Assembly (NCBI GenBank): GCA_947628755.1
Contig: CANRBC010000021.1
Location: 1-38,725 of the forward strand
Direction: 5' to 3'
Length of the DNA stretch: 38,725 nucleotides
DNA from: an uncultured Clostridia bacterium
GTDB lineage: Bacteria; Bacillota; Clostridia; Lachnospirales; CAG-274
Below are positions 25,104 through 34,675 of the stretch, piece after piece (within the stretch, counting starts at the first letter, position 1; every line of letters begins with the position of its first letter). The notes below the pieces were generated by a model that ran no database searches, was not told where the DNA came from, and saw only the letters and a list, made by a program, of their open reading frames with translations. Made by a program: the position numbers and the translations under genes.

Positions 25104-27404
25104 TTAAATCTGAGAGTGCATTTTAAGCATTCTGTTGTAATTTATAAGGCAGCCCTCTAATATAATGCGTCTTTCGTTGTCTGTAAGGGCGTCCATTTTA
25201 AGAGTAAATTCTTTTACAGCGCCGTTCTTAACAACATAGGCATTGAATTCGGAGCGTCTTTCCTCAATGGTTTTTGAAACGTCGGGTATAAATATATAAT
25301 CCCCGTTTTCAAAGGGCAGCTCCTCGTTATACAGGAAAGGCAGCATACCCCAGTTAATAAGGTTGGAGCGGTATCTCTTTGTGGCATATTCGTTGGCTAT
25401 ATTTGCCCAGCCGCCAAGTACCTTCTGGCAGCTTGCAGCCTGCTCTCTGGCAGAGCCGTCTCCGGGCTTGACAGCAAATATAACAGAGCCGATACCCGTA
25501 TTGCCGTTGTTTATATTGAATTTACCGTTGAGAGTATCCATAATGGGCTTAAGCTCCGTACAGGCGGATACAGGGTCTTTTCCTGCAAGCCTTGCTTTCT
25601 CGGCAAGCTGTATTTCCTTTGCTCTTGGCACGTAGTTAGGGTCTTTCCTTGAAAGAGTAAACTCGGCAAGTCCCAAAGGGTTGGAGCGGTATGAGCTTGT
25701 TTCTCCCGAGGGTATAAGCTCGTCTGTGGTTGTAACAGGGTCGGTAATAAGGCTTACCACCTTAAGAAGCAGATTATCCGTAAGTGGACTCATCTTAGGC
25801 CAGTCTGTAATATTGGGACCCATTCTTAGCTCTACGGAATCGTCAGCCTTTCCAAAGCCGTTGTAAACTCTGTTGTCATATACGGACTTGTTGAAGAAAT
25901 ACTTGGGTTTTGTAAACTCAACGTCTATGTATTCCGCTGATGTAAGATAACCCTTGTTTACGGCAGTAGCCGCTATGGAGCGGGCGTCCATAAGAGCTAC
26001 GCCTGCTATCTGACCGTTTCCGGGCTTAGAGCCTTCTCTGTTGGGGAAGTTTCTTGTGGAATGTCTTATGCTGAGACCCTGATTTCCCGGCACATCTCCT
26101 GCTCCGAAGCATGGACCGCAGAAAGCAGAGCGCACCGTAGCGCCTGCCTGCATAATATTGAATATAGCGCCGTTTTCCACAAGGGACATAAACGTAGGCT
26201 GGCTTGAGGGGTATACGCTCAGAGCAAATTCGTCTGCGCCTATGGTATGACCCTTCAGAATATCGGCAACATCGCATATATTGTCGTAAGTACCGCCTGC
26301 GCAGCCTGCAATGACGCCTTGGTCTACATATAGCTTGCCGTTTCTTACCTTATCCTTGAGCTTGAACTGTATGTCGGGATTGTCGATAGTCTTTGCGGCT
26401 TTCTTTTCCACGTCGTCAAGTATATCCATAAGGTTGGCGTTAAGCTCGTCTATTGTATAGGTGTTGCTTGGGTGGAAGGGCATAGCTATCATAGGCTTTA
26501 TCTCAGAAAGATTTACATATACAATACCGTTGTAGTATGCTACGTCCTTTGGCTTAAGCTCCTTGTAATCCTCTTCTCTGCCGTGAGCCTTGTAGTATTG
26601 CCTTACCTTTTCGTCGGTTTTCCATATAGATGAAAGACAAGTGGTTTCCGTGGTCATAACGTCGATACCGTTTCTGTATTCAACGCCAAGACCCTCTATG
26701 CCGTCGCCTATGAATTCCATGACCTTGTTCTTTACATAGCCGTTTTCAAATACTGCGCCTATAATGGCAAGAGCTATATCCTGTGGGCCTACATAAGGCG
26801 CAGGCTTTCCCGTAAGGTAAATTCCTATTACATCGGGCATGGCGACATCGTAGGTCTGGCAGAGCAGCTGCTTTGCCAGCTCGCCACCGCCTTCTCCTAT
26901 GGCCATAGTACCAAGTGCGCCGTAGCGTGTATGGGAATCAGAACCCAGTATCATTTTGCCGCAGCCGGACATCATTTCTCTCATATACTGGTGTATTACA
27001 GCCTGATGAGCAGGAACGTATATACCGCCGTATTTTTTGGCAGCGGAAAGACCGAATAAATGGTCGTCCTCGTTAATAGTACCGCCTACTGCGCAAAGAG
27101 AGTTATGGCAGTTTGTAAGCACATAGGGAATGGGAAAAGAGGTCATTCCCGATGCTCTTGCGGTCTGTATTATGCCTACATAGGTTATGTCGTGGCTTGC
27201 CATACAGTCAAACCTTATCATAAGATTATCCATATTGTCGTTGGTATTGTGCGCCTTAAGTATACCGTAGGCGATGGTATTCTTTTTAGCCTCCTCCTTA
27301 TCGGCAGTAACGCCCATGCTTTTAAGCCTTGCTTCGGCGTTTCCGTCGTCGGCTATAAGCTCGTTGCCCACGAGATAAGCGCCGCTTTTATATAATTCAA
27401 TCAT
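25104..27404 (-). CDS. Aconitase-family hydratase (YbhJ-like)
   Basis: 766 residues, two-part aconitase architecture: the Fe-S catalytic region at about 50-530 and the swivel domain at about 580-766. Landmarks are GSDSHTRYG (154-162), the probable [4Fe-4S] cysteines C368 (AGCAGGT) and C429/C432 (FCGPC), the [15 protein letters not shown] substrate loop near 448-462, and [13 protein letters not shown] in the swivel. This pattern resembles YbhJ-type hydratases more than housekeeping AcnA or AcnB, so the substrate is uncertain: aconitate or another hydroxy-tricarboxylate. It has its own promoter and faces an RpiR regulator, a likely controller. Confidence 0.85.
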   Translation of the reverse strand: MIELYKSGAYLVGNELIADDGNAEARLKSMGVTADKEEAKKNTIAYGILKAHNTNDNMDNLMIRFDCMASHDITYVGIIQTARASGMTSFPIPYVLTNCHNSLCAVGGTINEDDHLFGLSAAKKYGGIYVPAHQAVIHQYMREMMSGCGKMILGSDSHTRYGALGTMAIGEGGGELAKQLLCQTYDVAMPDVIGIYLTGKPAPYVGPQDIALAIIGAVFENGYVKNKVMEFIGDGIEGLGVEYRNGIDVMTTETTCLSSIWKTDEKVRQYYKAHGREEDYKELKPKDVAYYNGIVYVNLSEIKPMIAMPFHPSNTYTIDELNANLMDILDDVEKKAAKTIDNPDIQFKLKDKVRNGKLYVDQGVIAGCAGGTYDNICDVADILKGHTIGADEFALSVYPSSQPTFMSLVENGAIFNIMQAGATVRSAFCGPCFGAGDVPGNQGLSIRHSTRNFPNREGSKPGNGQIAGVALMDARSIAATAVNKGYLTSAEYIDVEFTKPKYFFNKSVYDNRVYNGFGKADDSVELRMGPNITDWPKMSPLTDNLLLKVVSLITDPVTTTDELIPSGETSSYRSNPLGLAEFTLSRKDPNYVPRAKEIQLAEKARLAGKDPVSACTELKPIMDTLNGKFNINNGNTGIGSVIFAVKPGDGSAREQAASCQKVLGGWANIANEYATKRYRSNLINWGMLPFLYNEELPFENGDYIFIPDVSKTIEERRSEFNAYVVKNGAVKEFTLKMDALTDNERRIILEGCLINYNRMLKMHSQI

Positions 27405-27434
27405 TCTTTGACCTCCCGAATTAAAATTATCTTA

Positions 27435-27463
27435 ATTATACATTTATTTACTATTAATTTCAA
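27435..27463 (-). promoter_or_regulatory. Promoter of the hydratase gene
   Basis: Minus strand TTGAAA (27458-27463), 17-bp spacer, TATAAT (27435-27440), about 30 bases before the start codon, which has GGGAGG in front. Confidence 0.8.
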
Positions 27464-27606
27464 TATGAAATTGTAATAAATTTTGCAGGAATATAGACGA
27501 AAAAATTCATTTTTAGAGCAAGAGCAATGTATATTGACGAGGTTTGTGAATTTTTACGTGTGTATTCGCTGCATAAAGGAGAGGCAATTTATTTTTGCAT
27601 AATTAA

Positions 27607-27635
27607 TTGACGTATCTTGCAAAATATGTTATTAT
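27607..27635 (+). promoter_or_regulatory. Promoter of the rpiR-like gene
   Basis: TTGACG (27607-27612), 17-bp spacer, TATTAT (27630-27635). It lies inside the longest possible reading frame of the regulator, which argues for the downstream ATG at 27685 as the true start. Confidence 0.65.
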
Positions 27636-27684
27636 TATATTATTATGGCAAAAATTATTTTTTCACATAAGAAGGTGTGCGGAA

Positions 27685-28572
27685 ATGAATGAAGGAAGCG
27701 ATTTGCTCAATGTTATAGGCAGTAAAATGCCGGAGCTGAGCAAGGGTCAGAAGAGGATAGCCTCTTTTTTGACAGAGCATTATGACGAGGCGGTATACCT
27801 TACGGCAGCAAAGCTGGGAGATATAGCGGGAGTAAGCGAATCCACAGTTGTCCGCTTTGCAATAGAGCTTGGCTACGACGGCTATCCGAAGCTGCAGCAG
27901 GCTCTTGAGGAGCTTGTAAAAAACAAGCTGACAGCTTCTCAGAGAATGAAGGTATCCTACGAGAGAATGTCCAACAACAATAAGCATCTGCTCAAGTCGG
28001 TGCTGAGCGCAGACGCAGAAAGAATATCCGCTACAATAGACGATATAAACTACGAGGATTTTGACAAGGCGGTAGGCTATATTATAAATGCGGAAAAGGT
28101 ATATATAGTAGGCGGAAGAAGCTCTTCTGCTCTTTCCCATTTTCTTAATTTCTATCTGAATCTTATGAGAGATAATGTGGTAGACGCTTCAACAGGGGCT
28201 GTGGCGGAGACCTTTGAACGCATATACAGAATAGAGGAAAACGATTTGCTTATAGGCATTAGCTTTCCCAGATATTCCACAAAGACGGTGCAGGCCATAG
28301 AATATGCCCATTCAAGAGGAGCTAAGACTATTGCCATTACGGACAGCAGAAAATCTCCCCTTGTAAACGGCGCCAGCATAAGCCTTATTGCAAGAAGCGA
28401 TATGGTCAGCTTTGTGGATTCCCTTGTAGCGCCTCTTTCACTTATAAATGCTCTGCTTCTGGCAGTCAGCATGAAAAAGAAGGACGATATTGCCAAGGGA
28501 CTGGATATGCTTGAGGACTTGTGGGAGGAGTACAAGGTATATTCCTCATCTATACAGAAAAAGTATTTGTAG
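27685..28572 (+). CDS. RpiR-family transcriptional regulator
   Basis: 295 residues from ATG 27685. N-terminal helix-turn-helix of the RpiR type (GDIAGVSESTVVRFAIELGYDGYPKLQQAL), then a SIS sugar-phosphate binding domain (EKVYIVGGRSSSALSHF ... LIGISFPRYSTKTVQAIEYAHSRGAKTIAITD). Such regulators sense phosphosugars. The in-frame upstream start at 27607 would add 26 residues overlapping the promoter and lacks a ribosome binding site. Divergent from the aconitase-like gene and first in a rightward run with 5-13 base gaps up to the IspH-S1 gene. Confidence 0.88.
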   Translation: MNEGSDLLNVIGSKMPELSKGQKRIASFLTEHYDEAVYLTAAKLGDIAGVSESTVVRFAIELGYDGYPKLQQALEELVKNKLTASQRMKVSYERMSNNNKHLLKSVLSADAERISATIDDINYEDFDKAVGYIINAEKVYIVGGRSSSALSHFLNFYLNLMRDNVVDASTGAVAETFERIYRIEENDLLIGISFPRYSTKTVQAIEYAHSRGAKTIAITDSRKSPLVNGASISLIARSDMVSFVDSLVAPLSLINALLLAVSMKKKDDIAKGLDMLEDLWEEYKVYSSSIQKKYL

Positions 28573-28581
28573 GACAGGGCT

Positions 28582-29799
28582 ATGAAAAGAATTGTAGTTA
28601 TAGGCGGAGGACCTGCAGGCATGATGGCTGCGGGACAGGCTGCCGCAAAAGGCAATAGGGTAACTCTTATTGAAAAAATGGACAGAGTTGGCAGAAAGCT
28701 CTTTATAACCGGCAAGGGTCGCTGCAATGTGACAAACGCCTCAGATTCCCAGGAGCATATTGCCAATGCTATGAGCAATCCCTATTTTCTGTACAGCGCC
28801 CTTTATACCTTTACTCCCGAAAACACTATGGAGTTTTTTGAGAGCCTGGGCGTTCCCCTTAAGGTAGAAAGAGGAAAAAGAGTTTTTCCCCTATCAGACA
28901 AGTCGGGAGATATAGTCAAGGCTATGGAGCGCTTTGTTAAAAAAAGCGGAGCTAAGATACTGCTTGACACATCTGTATCCGATATTGTTGCCCAAGACGG
29001 AAGAGTGACTGCGGTGAAATGCGGCAGCAAAGCAATACCCTGCGACAGCGTCGTAATAGCCTGCGGCGGACTTTCATATCCCGCCACCGGTTCCACAGGC
29101 GACGGCTATACTCTTGCAAAGGCTCTGGGGCATACCGTTACGAGGTGCTGTCCCTCTCTTGTTCCCTTGAAGATTCGGGAGGATATGGCAGAGCTTATGG
29201 GTCTTAGCCTTAAGAACATAAGGCTTACGGTAAAAATAAAGGGCAGGGACATATACAGCGATATGGGTGAGATGATGTTTACCCACTTCGGCATAACAGG
29301 TCCTCTTGTGCTTACCGCAAGCGCATATATAAACGAAAGAATGGCGGAAAAACCCGAAGTATATATAGATTTGAAGCCGGCGCTCAATGAGGCAGAGCTG
29401 GACGCAAGGCTGTTAAGGGATTTCAAGAAATATGTCAACAAGGATATAAGAAACGCCCTTGACGATTTGCTTCCCAAAAAGCTGATACTCGTAGTCATAA
29501 GGCTTAGCGGTATAGACGGCGGCAAAAAGATAAATGCAATAACCAAAGATGAGAGGCAAAGGCTTCTTCGCACAATTAAAAATATAAGGCTGAATGTCGT
29601 AGACACTACGGGCTATAATGAGGCTGTCGTAACAAGAGGCGGCGTATCCACCGACGAAATCGACCCATCTACAATGGCTTCAAGGCTTGTAGAGGGACTG
29701 TACTTTGCGGGAGAGGTAATAGACGTAGACAGTCTTACAGGCGGCTTTAACCTCCAGATAGCCTTTTCCACAGGGTATCTGGCAGGTATCAGCTGTTAA
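28582..29799 (+). CDS. YhiN/HI0933-family FAD-dependent oxidoreductase
   Basis: 405 residues. Dinucleotide-binding GGGPAGMMAA at the N terminus and the family signature GRKLFITGKGRCNVTNAS; the C-terminal GEVIDVDSLTGGFNLQIAFSTGYLAG closes the FAD site. The family is sometimes annotated BaiN, but its substrate is not established. Start ATG is 9 bases after the regulator stop, so it is probably co-transcribed. Confidence 0.88.
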   Translation: MKRIVVIGGGPAGMMAAGQAAAKGNRVTLIEKMDRVGRKLFITGKGRCNVTNASDSQEHIANAMSNPYFLYSALYTFTPENTMEFFESLGVPLKVERGKRVFPLSDKSGDIVKAMERFVKKSGAKILLDTSVSDIVAQDGRVTAVKCGSKAIPCDSVVIACGGLSYPATGSTGDGYTLAKALGHTVTRCCPSLVPLKIREDMAELMGLSLKNIRLTVKIKGRDIYSDMGEMMFTHFGITGPLVLTASAYINERMAEKPEVYIDLKPALNEAELDARLLRDFKKYVNKDIRNALDDLLPKKLILVVIRLSGIDGGKKINAITKDERQRLLRTIKNIRLNVVDTTGYNEAVVTRGGVSTDEIDPSTMASRLVEGLYFAGEVIDVDSLTGGFNLQIAFSTGYLAGISC

Positions 29800-29812
29800 G
29801 GAGGATAATATA

Positions 29813-30832
29813 ATGTGCTGCTGTATAAGAGGCGCTATAACCATAGAGGAAAACACAAAGGAATGTATATGGAGTAATACGGAGCTTATGCTAAGCGAGA
29901 TAATAAAGAGAAATTCCTTGTCGGCAGAGGATATTATCTCCGTAGTATTTACCGCCACAAGAGATATAGATGCGGCTTATCCCGCAGTAGCTCTTAGGAA
30001 AATGGGCATAACCGAGGCTTCTCTTATATGTATGCAGGAAATGTATGTAAAGGGCTCTCTTGAAATGTGCATAAGGGTAATGGTCACTGTAAATACGGAC
30101 AAGGCTCAAAGGGATATGGAGCATGTGTACTTAAAGGGCGCAGTTGTGCTGAGACCCGACCTTGTCAATAAAAAGACCGAGGCAGTAGCCATAGACGGTC
30201 CTGCAGGCTCGGGCAAATCCACTGTGGCAAAGCTCATAGCAAAGGAGCTTGGCTACATATATGCAGATACGGGAGCAATGTACAGAGCAGTAGGTCTGTA
30301 CTGTATTAATAATAATATAAATTATGCAGATAATAATGCTGTGGAGAGTGTTCTGGGCAATATAGACATAAGCCTTGAGCATTCCGACGGTATGCAGAAA
30401 ATATATTTGAACGGTCAGGACGTTACGGAGATAATAAGAACTCCCGAGGTTGCCGACAGCGCCTCAAAGGTAGCGGCTATTGGCGGCGTAAGAGAAATGC
30501 TTGTTGCTCTTCAAAAAAGGCTCGCCCATGAAAACAAGGTGGTAATGGACGGCAGAGACATAGGCACAAACGTAATACCCGACGCAAGGGTAAAAATATA
30601 TCTTGACGCCAATGTAAATGAGCGCGCTAAAAGACGCTGCAAGGAGCTGGAGGAAAAGGGCATTGCCTATAACTTTGACGCCATAGCCGCGGATATTTCA
30701 AAAAGAGATGAGTATGATAAAAACAGAGAGCTGAATCCTCTGACGGTTGCAGAGGACGCTCATGTAATAGATACCTCCGATATGTCAATAGACGAGGTAA
30801 AGGATACTATACTTAAAATAATAAGAGGGTAG
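29813..30832 (+). CDS. cmk: Fusion: AroH-type chorismate mutase and cytidylate kinase
   Basis: 339 residues. Residues 1-118 match monofunctional AroH chorismate mutase: [23 protein letters not shown] and AVVLRPDL. The positions equivalent to the B. subtilis catalytic residues are kept (R6, C73, E76, R88, Y106, R114). Residues 122-339 are (d)CMP kinase, with P-loop GPAGSGKST at 129-137, [11 protein letters not shown] and VMDGRDIGT. The frame is continuous with no internal stop or strong internal ribosome binding site. It thus joins a shikimate branch enzyme (chorismate to prephenate) to nucleotide metabolism. cmk next to the IspH-S1 gene is the known order. ATG follows AAGGAGG; 5 bases separate it from the next gene. 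Confidence 0.9.
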   Translation: MCCCIRGAITIEENTKECIWSNTELMLSEIIKRNSLSAEDIISVVFTATRDIDAAYPAVALRKMGITEASLICMQEMYVKGSLEMCIRVMVTVNTDKAQRDMEHVYLKGAVVLRPDLVNKKTEAVAIDGPAGSGKSTVAKLIAKELGYIYADTGAMYRAVGLYCINNNINYADNNAVESVLGNIDISLEHSDGMQKIYLNGQDVTEIIRTPEVADSASKVAAIGGVREMLVALQKRLAHENKVVMDGRDIGTNVIPDARVKIYLDANVNERAKRRCKELEEKGIAYNFDAIAADISKRDEYDKNRELNPLTVAEDAHVIDTSDMSIDEVKDTILKIIRG

Positions 30833-30837
30833 GAAGT

Positions 30838-33120
30838 ATGGAGATAATTGTTGCAAAATCGGCAGGCTTCTGCTTCGGCGTAAGACGGGCAGTAGACTAT
30901 GCTTATAGCCGTGTGGGAGAGAAAAACGTATATACCTTCGGTCCTATCATCCACAACAAGGAGGTAACGGGTGATTTGGAAAGGAAGGGCATTAAAGTCA
31001 CAGAGGACTTTGACGCAGCTTCGGGAGGAGAGATAATAATACGTTCTCACGGCGTACCTCCTGCCATATATGGTGAAATAGAAAAAAGAGGCATAAGGTA
31101 TAAGGATTGTACCTGTCCTTTTGTTAAAAAAATACACAATATAGTAAATGAAAATTATCATAAGCTGGGCAAGAAAATAATAATAATAGGCAGCAGTCAT
31201 CATCCTGAGATAGTGGGTATAAACGGCTGGAGCGACAATACTGCCCTTATAATAGATTCTCCCGACAAGGCAAGACAATTCGAGCCTGACGGGGACAGCG
31301 AATACGCCCTTGTGGTTCAGACTACCTTTCAGACAGACGTATTTGACGAAATAATTGCCATACTTAAGGACAAAAGCGACAAAATACAGATATACAACAC
31401 TATCTGTTCGGCTACAGGCGACAGGCAGAAGGAAGCTGTCGAGATTGCCAAAAAGGTTGACGCAATGATAGTTTTGGGAGATAAAAGCAGTTCAAATACA
31501 AGGAAATTATATGAAATAAGTAAAAAATATTGTAAAAATGTATATTTATGTGAAACAATTTGCGATTTAGAGTTGCAAAATTTTAAAAAAAATGTTAAAA
31601 TTGGTATAACTGCCGGTGCATCCACACCATCGGTTATAATAAAGGAGGCTGTAAGCGTTATGAGTGAAATGGAAAACAACAAATCTTTTGAAGAAATGAT
31701 CGACAACACCCTTGTTACTTTAAGACCAAATGAAATCGTTAAGGGTACTGTCATCAGCGTGTCAGATGCCGGTGAGGTTTCTGTCAACCTGGGTTATAAG
31801 TCAGATGGTTTAATCAGCAGAGCTGACTTTTCAGACGACCCAAATGTAAATCCTGCTGATGTAGTAAAGCCGGGGGACGAAATTGAAGTATACGTAGTAA
31901 AAGTAAATGACGGTGACGGAAATGTTCAGCTCTCCAAGAAAAAGGCGGATGCAGATAAGAATTATGCGGTTATTGAGGAAGCCTTCAATAACGGCACAAC
32001 TGTTAAGGCTCAGGTGACCGATACGGTCAAGGGTGGATTGATAGGCCTTGCAGACGGCATAAGAGTATTTATACCATCATCACAGATTTCCAACAGATAT
32101 GTTGAGGATCTCTCTTCATTTATCGGTAAGGAATTTGATTTTGAGATACTGGAATTTGATAGGGCAAAGAGAAGAGTTGTTCTGGGCAGAAAGGCTCTCG
32201 CTCAGAAGGAAATCGACGAAAAGAAAGCACAGGTATTTGCTTCTATCAATGTAGGCGACAGAATAGACGGTACTGTAAGCCGTATAGTAGACTTCGGCGC
32301 ATTTGTGGACTTAGGCGGCGTAGACGGTCTTATCCATATTTCAGAAATGAGCTGGGGCAGAGTAAAGAAGGTAACAGACGTACTCAGCGTAGGCGACAGC
32401 GTAAAGGTAACCGTACTTGACGTAAATCCCGAAAAGGGCAAAATATCATTATCTCTTAAGGATCTTAATGCAGACCCATGGCTCACAGCTGCCGTAAAGT
32501 ATGCAGTAGGCAATGTGGTAACAGGCAAGGTAGTAAGAATGGTTCCCTTCGGCGCTTTCGTAGAGCTTGAAGAGGGTGTAGACGGTCTTGTTCATATCTC
32601 TCAGATAGCTTATAAGCACGTTGAAAAGCCCGAGGACGAGCTTGAAATAGGTCAGGAAATACAGGCAAAGGTAACAGACCTTGACCTTGAGAATAAGAAA
32701 ATAAGCCTTAGTATAAAGGAAACTCTTGAAAGACCTGCTAAGACCTCTAAGACAGAGGAAGCTCCCGAAGAGGATGCTTCACCGGTTGAAAAGGCGGTAG
32801 ACGCAGTTAAGGAAGCTGCAGGCAAGGTTGCCGACAAGGTAGAGGAAATTGCAAACTCTCCCGAGGTAAAGAAGGCTGCCGAAGCTATTAAGGAAAAGGT
32901 TTCCGACATTATAGAGGAAGCCAAGGAAAAGGCTGAAGAGCTTAAGGAAAAGGCAGAAGAAAAGGTTGCCGAGGCAAAGGAAAAGGCTGAGGAAAAGGCT
33001 GCCGAGGTTAAGGAAGAAGCCGAGGAAAAGGCTGAGGAGGTCAAGGAAGCTGCTGAGGAAAAGACCGAGGAGGTCAAGGAAGCAGTTGAAGAAAAGGTTG
33101 AGGAAGTCACAGAGGAATAA
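30838..33120 (+). CDS. ispH: Fusion: IspH (HMBPP reductase) and ribosomal protein S1
   Basis: 760 residues. Residues 1-270 are IspH, the last step of the MEP isoprenoid pathway, with Fe-S cysteines C12, C93 and C190 and active-site H39, H71, H122 and E124. From about 290 there are four S1 RNA-binding domains (approx. 295-365, 380-450, 465-535, 555-625); the last two have the canonical GAFV and GLIHIS or GLVHIS motifs. Residues 640-760 are a charged Lys/Glu/Ala tail with helical repeats. IspH-S1 fusions are known in Clostridia. An AAAGGAGG site at 31641-31648 lies before an in-frame ATG (31660), so free S1 might also be made. The segment near 31500-31610 is clearly more A/T-rich than its flanks. 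Confidence 0.93.
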   Translation: MEIIVAKSAGFCFGVRRAVDYAYSRVGEKNVYTFGPIIHNKEVTGDLERKGIKVTEDFDAASGGEIIIRSHGVPPAIYGEIEKRGIRYKDCTCPFVKKIHNIVNENYHKLGKKIIIIGSSHHPEIVGINGWSDNTALIIDSPDKARQFEPDGDSEYALVVQTTFQTDVFDEIIAILKDKSDKIQIYNTICSATGDRQKEAVEIAKKVDAMIVLGDKSSSNTRKLYEISKKYCKNVYLCETICDLELQNFKKNVKIGITAGASTPSVIIKEAVSVMSEMENNKSFEEMIDNTLVTLRPNEIVKGTVISVSDAGEVSVNLGYKSDGLISRADFSDDPNVNPADVVKPGDEIEVYVVKVNDGDGNVQLSKKKADADKNYAVIEEAFNNGTTVKAQVTDTVKGGLIGLADGIRVFIPSSQISNRYVEDLSSFIGKEFDFEILEFDRAKRRVVLGRKALAQKEIDEKKAQVFASINVGDRIDGTVSRIVDFGAFVDLGGVDGLIHISEMSWGRVKKVTDVLSVGDSVKVTVLDVNPEKGKISLSLKDLNADPWLTAAVKYAVGNVVTGKVVRMVPFGAFVELEEGVDGLVHISQIAYKHVEKPEDELEIGQEIQAKVTDLDLENKKISLSIKETLERPAKTSKTEEAPEEDASPVEKAVDAVKEAAGKVADKVEEIANSPEVKKAAEAIKEKVSDIIEEAKEKAEELKEKAEEKVAEAKEKAEEKAAEVKEEAEEKAEEVKEAAEEKTEEVKEAVEEKVEEVTEE
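31641..31662 (+). promoter_or_regulatory. Possible internal ribosome binding site and start for free S1
   Basis: AAAGGAGG (31641-31648) lies 11 bases before ATG 31660, in frame at codon 275, exactly at the IspH-S1 junction. A start here would give [18 protein letters not shown], close to a natural S1 N terminus. The site may be chance because it encodes the IspH helix IKEAV. Confidence 0.45.
32760..33117 (+). repeat. Degenerate Lys/Glu/Ala repeat coding the S1 tail
   Basis: Repeated GAGGAAAAGGCT/GAGGTCAAGGAA-type codon blocks encode heptad- or 11-mer-like units such as [14 protein letters not shown]. Predicted as a long charged amphipathic helix or coiled coil. A reverse-strand open frame here is a composition artefact. 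Confidence 0.8.
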
Positions 33121-33157
33121 TAAAGCTTCTATAAATATTTAAAGAGAGGATAATATT

Positions 33158-34303
33158 ATGTTAAAAAGATTTTTAGCGCTTGCTATGGCAGGTACAATGG
33201 CTCTTACAATGGTAGGCTGCGGCGGCAGCGGTGCAGAGGGCGACGCAGCGGCAGATAACGGCAGCGACGTTATTAAGATAGGCGGTATAGGACCGCTTAC
33301 AGGAGATGCGGCAAGCTATGGCGTATCTACAAAGAACGGCGCTGAGATAGCTGTTGAGGAAATTAATGCTGCAGGCGGCGTTGAGGGTAAGCAGCTTGAG
33401 CTTTTATTTGAGGACGACGAGTGCGACGAGCAGAAGTCAGTTAATGCGTACAGCACACTTATGGATCAGGGTATCAACGTTCTTGTAGGCTCTGTTACAA
33501 GCGCTTGCTCCATAGCAGTAAGCGGCGAAAGCTCACAGGACGGTATACTTCAGATAACACCAAGCGGTTCAGCCAAGGAATGTACCGCTACTCCAAACGC
33601 ATTCAGAATATGCTTCACCGATCCGTTACAGGGACAGGTAATGGCAGAATATATACAGCAGCAGGGTCTTTCAAAGGCAGCTGTTATATATAACAACGGC
33701 GACGAATACAGCAAGGGCATACACGACGCTTTCGTAGCTAAGTTTACAGAGCTTGGCGGCGAAATAGCAGCCGACGAGTCCTTCACAACAGGCGATGTTG
33801 ATTTCAAGACTCAGCTTACAAAGATAAAGGGTTCAGGCGCTGATTGCTTATTCCTCCCATTCTATTATACAGAGGTCGCTTATGTTTCCGAGCAGGCAGC
33901 TTCTCTTGGCTTAGAGCTTCCTATGTTCGGCTGTGACGGCTGGGACGGCGTTATCAAGCAGTTAAACGGCGACACTACAAATATCGAAGGCGGCACATTC
34001 TTAACACCTTTCGTTCCTACCGATTCTGATGAGAAGATACAGGAATTCGTAAAGAAGTATAACGAAAAGTTTGGTGCTGACCCCGACCAGTTTGCAGCTG
34101 ATGGTTATGATGCTATTTATGCAATAAAGCTCGCAGTTGAGCAGACAGGCGGCGACCTTTCAAATGAGGCGCTTATCGACGCTATGACTAAGATTACATT
34201 AAGCGGTCTTACAGGCGATATGACATTTGATGAAAATGGCGAGCCTAACAAGTCAGCTAAGGTTGCAGTTATTGAAAATGGCGCATACACAGCTAAGAGC
34301 TGA
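33158..34303 (+). CDS. livJ: Branched-chain amino acid ABC transporter, substrate-binding lipoprotein
   Basis: 381 residues. N-terminal lipoprotein signal with hydrophobic core and lipobox ending VGC (C21), so it is anchored to the outer face of the membrane. The mature part is a type I periplasmic-binding fold (IKIGGIGPLTGDAASYGVSTKNGAEIAVEEIN). It feeds leucine, isoleucine, valine or related ligands to LivHM; specificity is not readable. AGAGAGG precedes the ATG. Only 37 bases separate it from the IspH-S1 gene with no terminator, while a long hairpin array follows it. Confidence 0.93.
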   Translation: MLKRFLALAMAGTMALTMVGCGGSGAEGDAAADNGSDVIKIGGIGPLTGDAASYGVSTKNGAEIAVEEINAAGGVEGKQLELLFEDDECDEQKSVNAYSTLMDQGINVLVGSVTSACSIAVSGESSQDGILQITPSGSAKECTATPNAFRICFTDPLQGQVMAEYIQQQGLSKAAVIYNNGDEYSKGIHDAFVAKFTELGGEIAADESFTTGDVDFKTQLTKIKGSGADCLFLPFYYTEVAYVSEQAASLGLELPMFGCDGWDGVIKQLNGDTTNIEGGTFLTPFVPTDSDEKIQEFVKKYNEKFGADPDQFAADGYDAIYAIKLAVEQTGGDLSNEALIDAMTKITLSGLTGDMTFDENGEPNKSAKVAVIENGAYTAKS

Positions 34304-34675
34304 TCTCATAGCAATATGAGTATATGCGGTCATTCCGCTTGACTGTAAGGGCTGTAAAATTACAGCCCTTACAGACTGTCAAAAAACGAAATTTTGACAG
34401 TAAATATTAATTTAAATAAAGAACAGCCTGCGAAAAAAGCGTCGCAGACTTTAATCCGCAGGAGGAATTCACTTCCTCCGAGGACAGGAACTTTTCTGTA
34501 ATTTAGGCATTTATGCCTAAATTGCGGAAAACACGGCTGGTTCCTTCCTTAGATAACTGAAAGAAATGCCAAAAAGCATTTCTTTCAAGCGTGTCGATAA
34601 AATCGACACGCTGCAAGGGCTGTAATTTTACAGCCCTTAATTTGTTTATTTACTGTTTTTGTCAGGAGGTGTAGT
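34304..34675. repeat. Series of perfect hairpins between livJ and livH
   Basis: No gene. Hairpins in order: CTCATA-GCAA-TATGAG (34305-34320); GCGG/CCGC (34326-34338); CTGTAAGGGCTGTAA/TTACAGCCCTTACAG (34343-34374); ACTGTCAAAA/TTTTGACAGT (34375-34401); CTGCGA/TCGCAG (34428-34447); GGAGGAA/TTCCTCC (34461-34479); AATTTAGGCAT/ATGCCTAAATT (34500-34523); GAAAGAAATGC/GCATTTCTTTC (34559-34586); AGCGTGTCGAT/ATCGACACGCT (34588-34612); AAGGGCTGTAA/TTACAGCCCTT (34615-34638). The third and last share the same palindrome and bracket the array. Stable structures after a binding-protein gene commonly raise its share of the mRNA, but this number is unusual. Confidence 0.85.

Noticed and set aside
32652..33110. 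152-residue minus-strand frame over the S1 tail
   Set aside because: Serine/alanine repeats are the reverse complement of the Lys/Glu repeat codons; no independent start signal.
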